Positions 11,048 to 20,277 of a stretch of DNA of 64,000 nucleotides are shown piece after piece. The stretch covers positions 62,001-126,000 of the forward strand of contig URAS01000003.1 in the NCBI GenBank assembly GCA_900545825.1. Reading direction: 5' to 3'. Made by a program: the position numbers and the translations under genes. The notes beneath the pieces were generated by a model that did no database searches, was not told the DNA's origin, and saw only the letters and a list, made by a program, of their open reading frames with translations. Source of the DNA: an uncultured Actinomyces sp. Lineage in GTDB: Bacteria; Actinomycetota; Actinomycetes; Actinomycetales; Actinomycetaceae. Within the stretch, counting starts at the first letter, position 1, and every line of letters begins with the position of its first letter.

Positions 11048-12934
11048 GTGACCGAACAGTACGACTTCACGCCCCCCTCGGACGCCCACATGGTTCCGGG
11101 TGACCGTCCCGGGGAGCTGAAGGAGTTCGGACTTCCGCGCGTGGTTGCCGCCGAGGACTGGATGTCGATCCCCTGGCTGTTCTATCGGCGCGTCAAGGCC
11201 GATCCTGACCAGATCGTCGTGGAACGCAAGTCGTCGCTCGGTGACGTGTGGCAACCGGTGTCGGCCCGCGCCTACGCCGAAGAGATCGCGGCGGTGGCCC
11301 GGGGCCTTATCGGCCTGGGCCTCCAGCACGGCGACTCGCTGGGGATCCTCGCCCCCACGTCGTACGAGTGGACGCTCATCGACATGGCGGCACTGTCGAT
11401 CGGCGTCATCGTCGTCCCCATTTATGAAACGGACTCGGCCTCGCAGATCCAGTGGATCATCGAGGACTCCAACCTCCGTCTCGTCATCGTTCAGGCCCGC
11501 CAGTCGGCCGACCTCCTCGGTGCCCTCATCCGTGAGGCGGGCCTCGACTGCCCCGTCATGTGCCTGTCGACAGGCGCGATGGTCGACATCCTCGACGCCG
11601 GGTCCACGGTGTCGGTCGACGAGTACAACGAGCGCTACGCCCAGGTCAACATGGAGACGATCGCGACGATCGTCTATACGTCGGGCACCACCGGGCGTCC
11701 CAAGGGCGTCGAGATCACCCACCGCAACGCCGTCGAGCTCACGCTCAACGGCCTCGAATACGTGCACACGGTGACGAACCACAAGAAGGTTCGCGCCTTG
11801 ATGTTCCTGCCGCTGGCCCACGTCCTCGCCCGCTTCGTCACGTGGTTCACGCTGGCCGGCCCCGGCGTGTTGGGGCACGCCCCGAACACGAAGAACCTCA
11901 TGGCCGACCTCAACTCGTTCCGGCCGTCGTACATCCTCGTCGTCCCCCGCGTCCTCGAGAAGATCTACAACTCCGCCGAGGTCGCGGCCGGCTCGGGCGT
12001 CAAGCTGCGCCTGTTCCGCATGGCCGCGCGCACCGCCGTCGCCTACTCCCACGCGCTCGATACGCCGGAGGGGCCGTCGCGGCGGCTCAGCGCCCAACAC
12101 AAGATGTTCTCGAAGCTGGTCCTCCACAAGATTCGCGACCTGCTGGGCCCGAACTGCAAGTACATCATCTCGGGCGGTGCCCCGCTCAGTAAGCGTCTGG
12201 GCCACTTCTACCGCGGCTGCCAGCTCACGGTCCTCGAGGGCTACGGGCTGACCGAGACCCTGGGCCCCTACATGGTCAACATCCCCGAGAATCCCCGGAT
12301 TGGCTCGGTCGGCCGGCCGGTGCCCGGCGGCCTCGTCAGGGTGTCTCCCCAGGGCGAGCTGCAGTTCAAGGGGCCGTTCGTCTTCAAGAACTACCACAAC
12401 AATCCCGAGGAAACCGCGGCGACCCGGACCCCCGACGGGTGGTTCGCCAGCGGCGACTACGGGCGCATCGACAGCGAGGGCTTCACGTTCATCACGGGCC
12501 GGATGAAAGAGATCATCGTGACCGCCGGCGGCAAGAACGTCTCCCCCGAAATCCTCGAGAACGCCCTGTGCAGCCACCCGCTGATCTCGCAGGTTGTCGT
12601 CGTCGGCGATCGGCGTCCGTTCATCGGCGCCCTCATCACGCTTGACCGGGACATGCTGCCGAGCTGGTTGGAGAACCACAAGCTGCCCCCGATGGACATC
12701 CACGCGGCAGCGACGAACCCCGAGGTGTTGGCGGCACTCGATCGCGCCATCGAACGCGCCAACCGCGCGGTCTCGCGTGCCGAGTCGATCCGCAAGATCC
12801 GCGTCATCACGACCGAATTCACCGAGGAGAACGGTCTCCTCACGCCCTCGATGAAGGTCAAGCGCAAGGAAGTCCTCAAGAAGTTCGCGAACGAGATCGA
12901 CGAGCTTTACGGCTCGACCCTTCCCGAGGAGTAA
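11048..12934 (+). CDS. Long-chain acyl-CoA synthetase (AMP-binding family)
   Basis: This enzyme activates fatty acids with ATP and CoA by way of an acyl-adenylate. The 628-residue protein carries the AMP-binding P-loop YTSGTTGRPKG (~residue 218), LEGYGLTET (~397), GDYGRID (~472) and the C-terminal hinge GRMKEIIVTAGGKN (~485). Its closest family is the FadD15/Faa type of bacterial long-chain ligases; the exact chain length is not evident. The start is GTG with GGAG five bases before it. It lies 50 bases after valS on the same strand and could be cotranscribed with it. A hairpin terminator follows. Confidence 0.9.
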   Translation: MTEQYDFTPPSDAHMVPGDRPGELKEFGLPRVVAAEDWMSIPWLFYRRVKADPDQIVVERKSSLGDVWQPVSARAYAEEIAAVARGLIGLGLQHGDSLGILAPTSYEWTLIDMAALSIGVIVVPIYETDSASQIQWIIEDSNLRLVIVQARQSADLLGALIREAGLDCPVMCLSTGAMVDILDAGSTVSVDEYNERYAQVNMETIATIVYTSGTTGRPKGVEITHRNAVELTLNGLEYVHTVTNHKKVRALMFLPLAHVLARFVTWFTLAGPGVLGHAPNTKNLMADLNSFRPSYILVVPRVLEKIYNSAEVAAGSGVKLRLFRMAARTAVAYSHALDTPEGPSRRLSAQHKMFSKLVLHKIRDLLGPNCKYIISGGAPLSKRLGHFYRGCQLTVLEGYGLTETLGPYMVNIPENPRIGSVGRPVPGGLVRVSPQGELQFKGPFVFKNYHNNPEETAATRTPDGWFASGDYGRIDSEGFTFITGRMKEIIVTAGGKNVSPEILENALCSHPLISQVVVVGDRRPFIGALITLDRDMLPSWLENHKLPPMDIHAAATNPEVLAALDRAIERANRAVSRAESIRKIRVITTEFTEENGLLTPSMKVKRKEVLKKFANEIDELYGSTLPEE

Positions 12935-12970
12935 CCGCCTACCGTCCCCTCCCCCTTCAATCCCACGCCT

Positions 12971-13005
12971 AGCGGGTGTGACCTGAGTTTCCGGTCACAC
13001 CCGCT
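12971..13005 (+). terminator. Hairpin terminator after the acyl-CoA ligase gene
   Basis: There is a perfect 13-bp inverted repeat (12971-12983 / 12993-13005) with a 9-base loop, 36 bases after the stop codon. No T run follows, as is common in high-GC actinobacteria. Confidence 0.7.
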
Positions 13006-13067
13006 TCGCCTATAGCCTGTTCTCCCACGTCAGACGCGCTTTTCTCGCGCCCTCCATGGACAAGACT

Positions 13068-13098
13068 TGTCGCTACAGTTAGCTGTTGCTAACCTACT
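13068..13098 (+). promoter_or_regulatory. efe operon promoter overlapped by a DtxR/IdeR-like iron box
   Basis: TTGTCG (13068-13073), a 17-base spacer and TAACCT (13091-13096) form a plausible sigma-70 promoter. Covering the -10 is TTAGCTGTTGCTAACCTAC (13080-13098). By hand alignment it matches 13 of 19 positions of the iron-box consensus TTAGGTTAGCCTAACCTAA, with the right arm CTAACCTA intact. An iron-loaded repressor bound there would block the promoter, which fits the ferrous-iron uptake genes that follow. Confidence 0.7.
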
Positions 13099-13158
13099 CG
13101 AGGACGCACACATTTCCCTAAGGCGCGTCACCCATTTCAGAAGGGCGTGGAGAGGTTC

Positions 13159-14154
13159 ATGAAGGCACGAGCGACATCGGCTGCTGTGCTTGCCGTCGCC
13201 TTGTGCGCGGCGGGGCTTTCGGGATGCCAGCACAGCGACTCATCGGAGGCGGAATCGTCCCCATCGACGCATCCCTCGCCGATCGAGCGCACGGCGCCAA
13301 CCGGACCCAGCGGCGCACAGGTCGACACCATCGAGGCGGCCTACACCGCACAGATCCGCAACAAGGTCCAGCAGCTCTCAACCGAGACACACCAGACGAT
13401 GGACGCGTTCACGGCCGGCGGGGGCCAGGACCGCTACGTCGCCACCCATACGCTCTACATGCAGCTACAGCCCACGGCCAAGCGCTTCGAGCCGACGCGG
13501 TTCGCGATCGTCAACCTCGACCGGCTGCTCAACGAGCGCGAGTCCGACTACCAGCTGCTCGACCCCACCGACACCCGGAAATGGATGGGCTGGCACCAGA
13601 TCGAGAAGGACCTGTGGCAGGATTCCCAGGCCGACCGGGCCACGCACGCGGCGAACCTCATCGAGCAGACCGAGCTGTTCTCGCAGCTGGTCAACGCCAC
13701 CGAGTTTTCGGTCAGCATCAGCCAGATCTGCAAAGACACGACCGAGCTGCTCGAGGAGGCGGCGATCCGCGAGGCCACCGGGCAGGAGGAGCAGTTCTCC
13801 CACACCGACATCGACGACCTCAACGCGACGATCGGCCAGGCGAAAGCGGCCTACACCGCCGTGCGTCCGCTTATCCGCGACAAGTCGGTGATCAGCGAGC
13901 TCGACAAGGAGTTCGACGCAACACAGCAGCTCATCGACACCTACCGCAGCGGCAATGGATTCGCCCTCTACACGTCGCTGTCGGATGCGCAGCGCCGCGA
14001 GCTCGTCGACCGGGTCTCCACCCTGCGGCACAGCGTCGGCAAGCTGACGGACGCCGTCCTCACCCAGGATCCGGGATCGGCCAGCCCCAGGAAATCGACG
14101 GCCACGCCCAGCGGCAACGCCACGGGGAAGTCGCACGAGGGAGGGAAGCGGTAA
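13159..14154 (+). CDS. efeO: EfeO/EfeM-type iron-uptake lipoprotein (M75 / imelysin-like domain)
   Basis: This cell-surface component is thought to present iron to the EfeU permease. It has a lipoprotein signal peptide ending GLSGC (cysteine at about residue 23), a low-complexity Ser/Pro linker, and then an all-helical M75 domain with the conserved HxxE metal motif in GWHQIEKDLW (~residue 144). There is no N-terminal cupredoxin domain, so it resembles the shorter EfeM form. ATG at 13159 follows GGAGAG. It is the first gene of a four-gene operon; efeB begins 2 bases after its stop. Assignment to the Efe family is supported strongly by the neighbours. Confidence 0.87.
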   Translation: MKARATSAAVLAVALCAAGLSGCQHSDSSEAESSPSTHPSPIERTAPTGPSGAQVDTIEAAYTAQIRNKVQQLSTETHQTMDAFTAGGGQDRYVATHTLYMQLQPTAKRFEPTRFAIVNLDRLLNERESDYQLLDPTDTRKWMGWHQIEKDLWQDSQADRATHAANLIEQTELFSQLVNATEFSVSISQICKDTTELLEEAAIREATGQEEQFSHTDIDDLNATIGQAKAAYTAVRPLIRDKSVISELDKEFDATQQLIDTYRSGNGFALYTSLSDAQRRELVDRVSTLRHSVGKLTDAVLTQDPGSASPRKSTATPSGNATGKSHEGGKR

Positions 14155-14156
14155 CC

Positions 14157-15431
14157 ATGCATCACCAGACAGGACCCGAGCCCCAGGGCGTCTCGCGTCG
14201 CAGCGTCCTCAAGCTCACGGGAATGGCGGCAATCGGCGCCGGGGTGGCCTACACGGCCGTTCCCGCCGGCCAGGCCCACGCGGCCCCGGTCGCCGGCCAT
14301 ACCTACCCCCTCGAGGGCGCCCACCAGCCCGGGATTCTCACGCCCGCCCAGCAGCAGATGCAGGCCGCGGCGTTCGACCTCACGACGACCAGCCGCGACG
14401 AGGTCATCTCGCTGCTCACCGACTGGACCGAGGCGGCGCGCTCGATGATGGCGGGCCGCCAACTGGGCCAGGCATCCCTGCTTCCCGACAGCGTGCCTGA
14501 CGACACGGGCGAGACGATGGGTTCCGGGCCGGCCTCGCTGACGATCACCTTTGGCTTCGGCAACACCTTCTTCGTCGATGCCCACGGGAACGACCGCTTC
14601 GGCGTCGCCAAGCATCTGCCCCACGAGTTGACGCTGGGATACGGCCCTATCGCCTCGTCCCATCTTGATCCTGCCAGCTGCGACGGCGACCTGTTCATCC
14701 AGGCGTGCGCCGAAGACCCCATGGTGACGCTCCACGCCATCCACAACCTCGCCCGCATCGCGCTCGGTCGGGCCAGGCTGAGGTGGATCCAAGCCGGCTA
14801 CGGGCGCACGTCCTCGACGTCGAAGAACCAGGAGACGCCCCGTAACCTCTTCGGGTTCAAGGACGGGACGAACAACATCAAGGCCGAAGAGCCGGTGTCG
14901 GCCCACAACGAGCACCTGTGGATCCAGCCGGGGGACGACGCCGGCGACGTCTTTGCCGGCGGCTCGTACTTCTGTTTCCGCAAGATCAAGCAGCTCATGC
15001 AGGCGTGGGACGAGCTGTCGCTCGAACGCCAGGAGCGCATCGTCGGTCGCGCGAAGGATACGGGGGCTCCCCTGTCCGGCGGCACCGAGTTTACGCCCCC
15101 GGACTTCTTCGCCCACGCCCACTCTGGCGCCCTGGCGATCCGGAAAGACTCGCATGTCTACGTCACCCACCCCGACCATAATCTGGGTGCCCGCATGCTT
15201 CGTCGCGGATACAACTACATCGAAGGTCTCGACGAATTTGGTCAGCTCAACGGCGGATTGTTCTTTATCGCGTTCGTGAGGAAGCCGTCGCGAAACTTCA
15301 CGCCCATTCTTAAACGGATGGCCCGCGACACGATGACCGAATTCCTCATTCACGTTGGCACCGGCATGTTTATCATCCCGCCGGGCTTACGCAAAGGCGA
15401 GAAGTTTATCGGCTCGCGCGTTTTCGATTAG
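14157..15431 (+). CDS. efeB: EfeB, Tat-exported DyP-type heme peroxidase
   Basis: EfeB is the heme peroxidase of the EfeUOB ferrous-iron system, proposed to oxidise Fe(II) outside the membrane. The N-terminus has a twin-arginine signal (SRRSVLKLTGMAAIGAG) with cleavage probably after QAHA. The mature protein carries the DyP-family motif FGFKDGTNNI (~residue 230) with the catalytic aspartate, followed by the FFAHAHSGAL region. Its 424 residues fit the family. ATG at 14157 follows GGAGGG of the preceding coding end. It sits between efeO and efeU. Confidence 0.92.
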   Translation: MHHQTGPEPQGVSRRSVLKLTGMAAIGAGVAYTAVPAGQAHAAPVAGHTYPLEGAHQPGILTPAQQQMQAAAFDLTTTSRDEVISLLTDWTEAARSMMAGRQLGQASLLPDSVPDDTGETMGSGPASLTITFGFGNTFFVDAHGNDRFGVAKHLPHELTLGYGPIASSHLDPASCDGDLFIQACAEDPMVTLHAIHNLARIALGRARLRWIQAGYGRTSSTSKNQETPRNLFGFKDGTNNIKAEEPVSAHNEHLWIQPGDDAGDVFAGGSYFCFRKIKQLMQAWDELSLERQERIVGRAKDTGAPLSGGTEFTPPDFFAHAHSGALAIRKDSHVYVTHPDHNLGARMLRRGYNYIEGLDEFGQLNGGLFFIAFVRKPSRNFTPILKRMARDTMTEFLIHVGTGMFIIPPGLRKGEKFIGSRVFD

Positions 15432-15452
15432 ACATTCTGGGAGGTTCACCCC

Positions 15453-16874
15453 TTGTCTTACCCCTTGTCCCACGATTCTCGCCGTCACGGTCTGGCCGGG
15501 CCGCATTCGCTGTCCCTGCCCCGGCTGACCCGTCTGTTCGGCGTCCTCATTGTCGCGCTGGCGATCGTCGCCGCGTGCGGCTCGGTCCTCGGGTCCACCC
15601 CGGCCCACGCCGCCGACACCTTCCCCAAGCTGGAAAAGTGCGAGAAGGGCGTGAAAAATCCCGACGGCTCGACCCGCAGCTACGAGGACTACGCGCTCTG
15701 TATGGCCGCGCAGATCGACGAGGCCATCGCTTCCTATAAGGCCGGGAAGTACGACCAGGCCTACGACGAGGTCAACGCGGCCTACTACGACTGGTACGAG
15801 AACAACCTCGAGCCCCCGTCGATGACCCTGCCCGGCAACCGAAAGGTCAAGCTCGAGGGCAAGTTCACCCGCGCCAAGCTCGCCCTCAAGTCCGACGCCG
15901 AGGGGTCCGACCTCGACGCCAAGCTCACCGACATCAAGATTTCGGTCGCGCGCGACGCCATGGTCCTCGACGGCGTCGCCGACGCCAACTCCCCCGACTC
16001 GGTCGGCGCCCAGCTCCTCAAGCAGGGCAAGTCGGGCGACACCGACGAGTCGGCGCGCAACTGGGTCGACTTCGTCACGGCGATGACGCTCCTCCTGCGC
16101 GAGGGCCTCGAGGCCCTCCTCGTCGTCGTCGCCATCGTCCTCTACCTCGTCCAAAGCGGAAACAAGGCCCTGGCAAAGCACGTCTATCTCGGCGCCCTCG
16201 CCGCGATCGTCTGCTCGTTCCTCCTCGCATGGATCATGAAGCTCGCCGTCGGCGGGGCATCCCAGGCGTCCGAACTTATCGAGGGCATCACGATGTTCAT
16301 CGCCGTCGCCATGCTCTTCTACGTGTCGAACTGGATGCTCTCGAAGACCTCGGGAGAAAACTGGTCGCACTACATCCAGGGGATGGTCAAGACGTCGGTG
16401 TCGTCCGGCGCCGCCAAGACCCTCATTTTCGCCGCCTTTATCGCGGTGCTCCGCGAGGGCGCCGAGCTCGTCCTCTTCTACACGGCGTCGTTCGCCGGGG
16501 GCGGCCACAGCAACTGGTGGATCGCGGGCGGCCTGCTTGCAGGCGTCGCGATTCTCGCGGTGATCTTCGTCATCTTCCGTTTTGGCGGCGCCAAACTACC
16601 TATTCGTCCAATCTTTATGGCGACGTCCATTCTGCTGTTCGTCATGTGCATTTCCTTCGTCGGCAAGGGGGTTCAAGAACTCAAAGAAGCAGGAATCATC
16701 CTGGGAACCACGAATTTGCCGTGGATCCGCCACTACATCCCTGACCTTGGCATTTATCCGCAGGCCGAGACCCTTCTCCCCCAGCTGATTTTGCTTATTG
16801 CTGCCGTGTGGATTATTTGGGCCAACGTCAACAAAACCAGGCGCTACAAGCGCTCCCTGAAACAAGGAGACTAG
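15453..16874 (+). CDS. efeU: FTR1-family ferrous iron permease with extracytoplasmic N-terminal domain
   Basis: This multi-pass membrane permease imports iron after oxidation. It has a signal-like hydrophobic segment (~residues 28-50), an extracytoplasmic helical domain of ~150 residues (includes AYYDWYENNLEP), and then about seven membrane segments. Both FTR1 iron motifs are present: REGLE at ~215 and REGAE at ~333. The N-terminal domain makes it resemble FetM/FTR1 fusion forms more than E. coli EfeU. The start is TTG, chosen because GGGAGG lies 9 bases before it. The stop is one base before the next gene, so translation is coupled. Confidence 0.9.
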   Translation: MSYPLSHDSRRHGLAGPHSLSLPRLTRLFGVLIVALAIVAACGSVLGSTPAHAADTFPKLEKCEKGVKNPDGSTRSYEDYALCMAAQIDEAIASYKAGKYDQAYDEVNAAYYDWYENNLEPPSMTLPGNRKVKLEGKFTRAKLALKSDAEGSDLDAKLTDIKISVARDAMVLDGVADANSPDSVGAQLLKQGKSGDTDESARNWVDFVTAMTLLLREGLEALLVVVAIVLYLVQSGNKALAKHVYLGALAAIVCSFLLAWIMKLAVGGASQASELIEGITMFIAVAMLFYVSNWMLSKTSGENWSHYIQGMVKTSVSSGAAKTLIFAAFIAVLREGAELVLFYTASFAGGGHSNWWIAGGLLAGVAILAVIFVIFRFGGAKLPIRPIFMATSILLFVMCISFVGKGVQELKEAGIILGTTNLPWIRHYIPDLGIYPQAETLLPQLILLIAAVWIIWANVNKTRRYKRSLKQGD

Positions 16875-16875
16875 A

Positions 16876-17706
16876 ATGAAAAAGACAACGAGGATTTTCG
16901 CTGCGAGCCTCGCGCTCGTCGGGTGCTTCGCCTTCACCGGCTGCTCGACGAACGACTCCTCCGACTCGTCCAAGTCCGACACCTCGGCCAGCGCGTCCGC
17001 CTCGGACACTAGCCAGCAGGACTCGGGGGCCGGCGACGAAGAGGGCGCCCTCAAGGTCAACGCCCGCCCCGACGAGTGCAACAACCAGGAGCTCCAGGGC
17101 CCCGAAGAGAGCCTCGGTCCCTTCGATATCTCGGTCAAGTTCTTCCAGCCGGGCGAGATGATCCCCAGCCCGAACTCGACGATGTGGATGGAAAAGTACG
17201 CCGACTCGCAGATGCACCTCGAGGTCGACACCAAGGCCAACGCGTTCGGTACGAACTGGGGCTACTCGGTTGACGAGACGCCCGCCAACCTCCACATGAT
17301 GTACGTCCTCATGGATGACTCCAAGAAGGTCATCTCGCAGGGCATGATGATGGAGATGAACGCCTCCGACGGCGCCCACTACGGCACCAACCTCAAGAAC
17401 GACACGATCAAGAAGGCCGGCGACTACACGCTGAAGATCACCGTGTACCCGCCCGTCGACTACGACCTGCACTCCGACTACCTGACCGGCGTGCCGGCGA
17501 CCGACTGGTTCAAGCCGTTGACCGCCGAGATGGACTGGAAGATCACCCAGGACCAGCTCGACACCGTCAACAAGGCGAAGGTCTCGGACCCCAAGGCCGT
17601 TCCGGACAAGTGCAAGAAGTACCCCGTCAAGATGTACGAGGACAAGACCGCGCAGAAGGCGATGGAGAAGGCCGAATCCGTCGCGCCGGTCCCGATGGAG
17701 CACTGA
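16876..17706 (+). CDS. P19/FetP-type periplasmic-side iron-transport lipoprotein
   Basis: This is a 276-residue lipoprotein with signal MKKTTRIFAASLALVGC and lipobox FTGC (cysteine ~23), a Ser/Asp-rich linker, then an Ig-like domain of the P19/Tpd/FetP family. The methionine- and histidine-rich patch HMMYVLMDD with GMMMEMN fits the metal site of that family (copper and iron in P19). Such proteins normally pair with FTR1 permeases, and here the gene begins one base after efeU, with AAGGAG overlapping the efeU 3' end. It makes this operon a mixture of EfeUOB and FetMP components. Confidence 0.82.
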   Translation: MKKTTRIFAASLALVGCFAFTGCSTNDSSDSSKSDTSASASASDTSQQDSGAGDEEGALKVNARPDECNNQELQGPEESLGPFDISVKFFQPGEMIPSPNSTMWMEKYADSQMHLEVDTKANAFGTNWGYSVDETPANLHMMYVLMDDSKKVISQGMMMEMNASDGAHYGTNLKNDTIKKAGDYTLKITVYPPVDYDLHSDYLTGVPATDWFKPLTAEMDWKITQDQLDTVNKAKVSDPKAVPDKCKKYPVKMYEDKTAQKAMEKAESVAPVPMEH

Positions 17707-17719
17707 GCCCGACCAACAC

Positions 17720-17768
17720 GAGACGCCCGGGGCGCGCGAGTTTCCCTCTCGCACGCCCCGGGCGTCTC
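17720..17768 (+). terminator. Terminator of the efe operon, convergent with ugpC
   Basis: A 15-bp perfect stem (17720-17734 / 17754-17768) is extended inward by five more pairs after one mismatch, leaving a loop of TTTCCCT. It lies just after the operon and ends 8 bases before the ugpC stop, so it may serve both strands. Confidence 0.8.
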
Positions 17769-17776
17769 TCGTGCGC

Positions 17777-18868
17777 CTACGCGAGGGCGCGCTCAGTGAT
17801 GACGTCGAAGAAGTGGATCTCGTCGGCCTGGGGGCTCACCCGCAGGATGTCGCCGGGCGCGGGCTGCAGGCGCCGGTCGACGAGGACGGCGATGCGGTCC
17901 GGCGTGTGCGACACCGTAGCCTTAGGGATCGTCCCGTAGACGAACGTCTGGGCGCCCAGTCGCTCGACGTAGTCGGTGACGAGGTCGATCCCAGGCTCGG
18001 AGGCCGCGACGATCTGCCACGACTCGGGCCGCACGCCGACGATGATGTCCTCGCGGGCCTCCCGCCGGGCGACGGCGGGAACGGGGATCGCGAGGTCGCT
18101 CAGCGTCGCGGCGCCCTCGTCGGAAAGCGGGCAGGTCAGCAGGGTCATCGCCGGCGAGCCGATGAAGCTCGCGACAAAAACGTTCGCCGGGTGCCGGTAG
18201 AGGTGCTCGGGCGTCGCCACCTGCTGGAGCTTCCCCTCATTCATCACCGCGACGCGGTGCCCCATCGTCATCGCCTCCACCTGATCGTGGGTGACGTAGA
18301 CGGTGGTGACGGCGAGATCGCGCTGGAGTGCCGCGATCTCGCCGCGCATCGACACGCGCAGCTTGGCGTCGAGGTTCGACAGCGGCTCGTCCATGCAGAA
18401 CACCCGGGGCTTGCGGACGATCGCCCGGCCCATCGCCACGCGCTGCCGCTGCCCACCCGACAGGGCGCCCGGCTTGCGGTCGAGCAGGTCGGTGAGCTGG
18501 AGCATCTGGGCGGCCCGGTCGACCCGCTCGCGAATCTCGGCGCGCGGAACCTTCGCGTTTTCCAGCGCAAACGCCATGTTTTGGCGGACGCTCATCGTCG
18601 GATAGAGCGCGTACGACTGGAAGACCATGGCGACGTCGCGCGACCTCGGGCGCACGCCCGTCATGTCGTCGCTTCCGATAAAGATCCGCCCGCTGGTCAC
18701 CGGCTCGAGGCCCGCGACCATCCTCAGGGAGGTCGATTTTCCACAGCCGGACGGGCCGACGAGCACCATGCATTCGCCGTCGGCGATCTCGAGCGACATC
18801 TTGTCGACGGCGGGGGTGGACGCGCCGTGGAAGATCCGGGTTGCGTCCTCAAACGTCACACTGGCCAT
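17777..18868 (-). CDS. ugpC: ABC importer ATPase, UgpC/MalK type
   Basis: This is the ATP-hydrolysing subunit of a carbohydrate ABC importer, 363 residues long. It has Walker A GPSGCGKST (~residue 38), Q-loop VFQSYALYP, signature LSGGQRQRV, Walker B VFCMDEPLSNLD and the H-loop THDQ. It has the C-terminal regulatory OB-like region of the MalK/UgpC family (VGVRPESWQIV). ATG at 18868 follows GAAGGAA. It is the last gene of the ugpA-E-B-C operon; such ATPases often serve more than one importer. Confidence 0.9.
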   Translation of the reverse strand: MASVTFEDATRIFHGASTPAVDKMSLEIADGECMVLVGPSGCGKSTSLRMVAGLEPVTSGRIFIGSDDMTGVRPRSRDVAMVFQSYALYPTMSVRQNMAFALENAKVPRAEIRERVDRAAQMLQLTDLLDRKPGALSGGQRQRVAMGRAIVRKPRVFCMDEPLSNLDAKLRVSMRGEIAALQRDLAVTTVYVTHDQVEAMTMGHRVAVMNEGKLQQVATPEHLYRHPANVFVASFIGSPAMTLLTCPLSDEGAATLSDLAIPVPAVARREAREDIIVGVRPESWQIVAASEPGIDLVTDYVERLGAQTFVYGTIPKATVSHTPDRIAVLVDRRLQPAPGDILRVSPQADEIHFFDVITERALA

Positions 18869-18892
18869 GAAGAGAGTTCCTTCGGGTGTCGG

Positions 18893-18924
18893 GCGGCGGG
18901 CCCGGAAGAGGCCGGGCCCACCGC
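18893..18924 (-). terminator. Intercistronic hairpin between ugpB and ugpC
   Basis: A 13-bp stem with one mismatch (18893-18905 / 18912-18924) and a 6-base loop lies right after the ugpB stop. It could end part of the transcripts or protect the upstream mRNA, giving more binding protein than ATPase. Confidence 0.5.
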
Positions 18925-18929
18925 AGTCG

Positions 18930-20228
18930 TCACTTGAGTTTCGGGGTGATGTCCCGGTCGATGATCTTCTGTTCCTCGGTGTCGATGGCCTTGAATGACT
19001 GGGCCACGTCGGCACCGCCGGCGATCTTGTCGAGCGCCGCGCCGATCCGCTGGCCGCCACCCTGAACGAAGACGCGGCCGGCGTCCTGCTTCTGGGTGTG
19101 TTCCAGCTGGTTGACGGCGGTGAGGAAGTTCGGGTGCTCGTCGAGGTACTTCTTCTCGTCGGGCAGCTCGACCGCGGAGGTGCGGACGGGCATGTAGCCG
19201 GTGTTCTGCGAGAAGTAGACCGTGTTCTCGGGGTTCGTCATGAACGTGATGAATTTAGCCGCGGCTTCCTTGTTCTTCGACTTCTCGGGGATCGCCAGGC
19301 CGGCACCACCCGTCGGGCAGCCGATCGTCCCGTCGGGGGTGGGCAGGAAGGCCGTGCCGAACGTAATCTTGCCGTCCTTCTCGACGCCGCCGATCGATCC
19401 GGTCGACTCGAGCATGGCCGCCGACTTGCCGGCGGTGAACGGGGCGGTGGCGTCCTTGAACGCCTTGAAGTTGCCGTCGGTGAACTGCTTCTTCAAGAAC
19501 TCGCCGGCCTTGATCGAGGCCGGCTCGCTCATCGTCATCTTCCAGTCTTTCGAGTAGGCGCCGCCCATCGACCAGATCATCCCCTGGAAGTACCAGTCCA
19601 TGTAGTTCGAGCCGTCGGGGATCGCCAACGGCGTGACGTCGGCGTTCGCGGCCTTGAGCTTGGGCGCGAAGTCGTTCTCCCACTCGTCCCACGTCTTGGG
19701 TCCGCGGTCGGGCAGACCGGCCTTCGACCACAGGTCCTTGTTGAAGTAGAACAGCGGCGTCGAGCGCGAATAGGGCACGGCGTAGTGGTTCTCGCGCAGC
19801 GTGTACTCGTCGTAGAGACTCTTGACGTAGTCGTCTGTGTTCGCGTCCTTGGTCTTCGCCAGCAGGTCGTCCAGCGGGGTGATTTGCTTGTTGAGGGCGA
19901 AGTTGAACCACGTGACGTCCGAGGCGACGACGACGTCGGGGACGTTGCTGCCCGTCAGGGACGCGTTGAACTTTTGCGCGACCTCTTCGTAGTCTTTGCC
20001 TGCGTCGGTCAGCTTGACGTGGATATCGGGATTGGCGGCTTCGAACCTCTTGATGAGTTCCTGCTCGAGGGCCTTCGAGCCCGCCGGGTGGTTCGACCAG
20101 AAATCGAGCGTCACCTTGCCCGAATCCTTCGACGAGGACGAGGGCGCGGACGTTCCGGTGCCGGCACAGCCGGTGAGGATGACGGCGGCGACGCTCACAC
20201 TCGCGATCGCCATTTTCCGAATGGACAT
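18930..20228 (-). CDS. ugpB: Extracellular solute-binding lipoprotein, UgpB-like
   Basis: This is the substrate-binding protein of the ABC importer. It has a lipoprotein signal with lipobox ILTGC, then a cluster-1 sugar-binding fold of ~410 residues. The pattern STPLFYFNKDLW, NYMDWYFQGMIWSMGGAY, GCPTGGAGLAIP and NTGYMPVRTSA follows the UgpB subgroup, whose known ligands are glycerol-3-phosphate and glycerophosphocholine. The ligand here is inferred only from that resemblance and could be another sugar derivative. ATG at 20228 is the in-frame start directly before the signal peptide. It lies 49 bases after ugpE. Confidence 0.87.
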   Translation of the reverse strand: MSIRKMAIASVSVAAVILTGCAGTGTSAPSSSSKDSGKVTLDFWSNHPAGSKALEQELIKRFEAANPDIHVKLTDAGKDYEEVAQKFNASLTGSNVPDVVVASDVTWFNFALNKQITPLDDLLAKTKDANTDDYVKSLYDEYTLRENHYAVPYSRSTPLFYFNKDLWSKAGLPDRGPKTWDEWENDFAPKLKAANADVTPLAIPDGSNYMDWYFQGMIWSMGGAYSKDWKMTMSEPASIKAGEFLKKQFTDGNFKAFKDATAPFTAGKSAAMLESTGSIGGVEKDGKITFGTAFLPTPDGTIGCPTGGAGLAIPEKSKNKEAAAKFITFMTNPENTVYFSQNTGYMPVRTSAVELPDEKKYLDEHPNFLTAVNQLEHTQKQDAGRVFVQGGGQRIGAALDKIAGGADVAQSFKAIDTEEQKIIDRDITPKLK

Positions 20229-20277
20229 GGACGTGATGCCTTTCTTTGATCCGCGACATGCGGGGATGGACGAGGCG

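Noticed and set aside
13203..14156. A 5' extension of the efeB frame over efeO
   Set aside because: The frame is open by chance. The Tat signal and ribosome site place the start at 14157.
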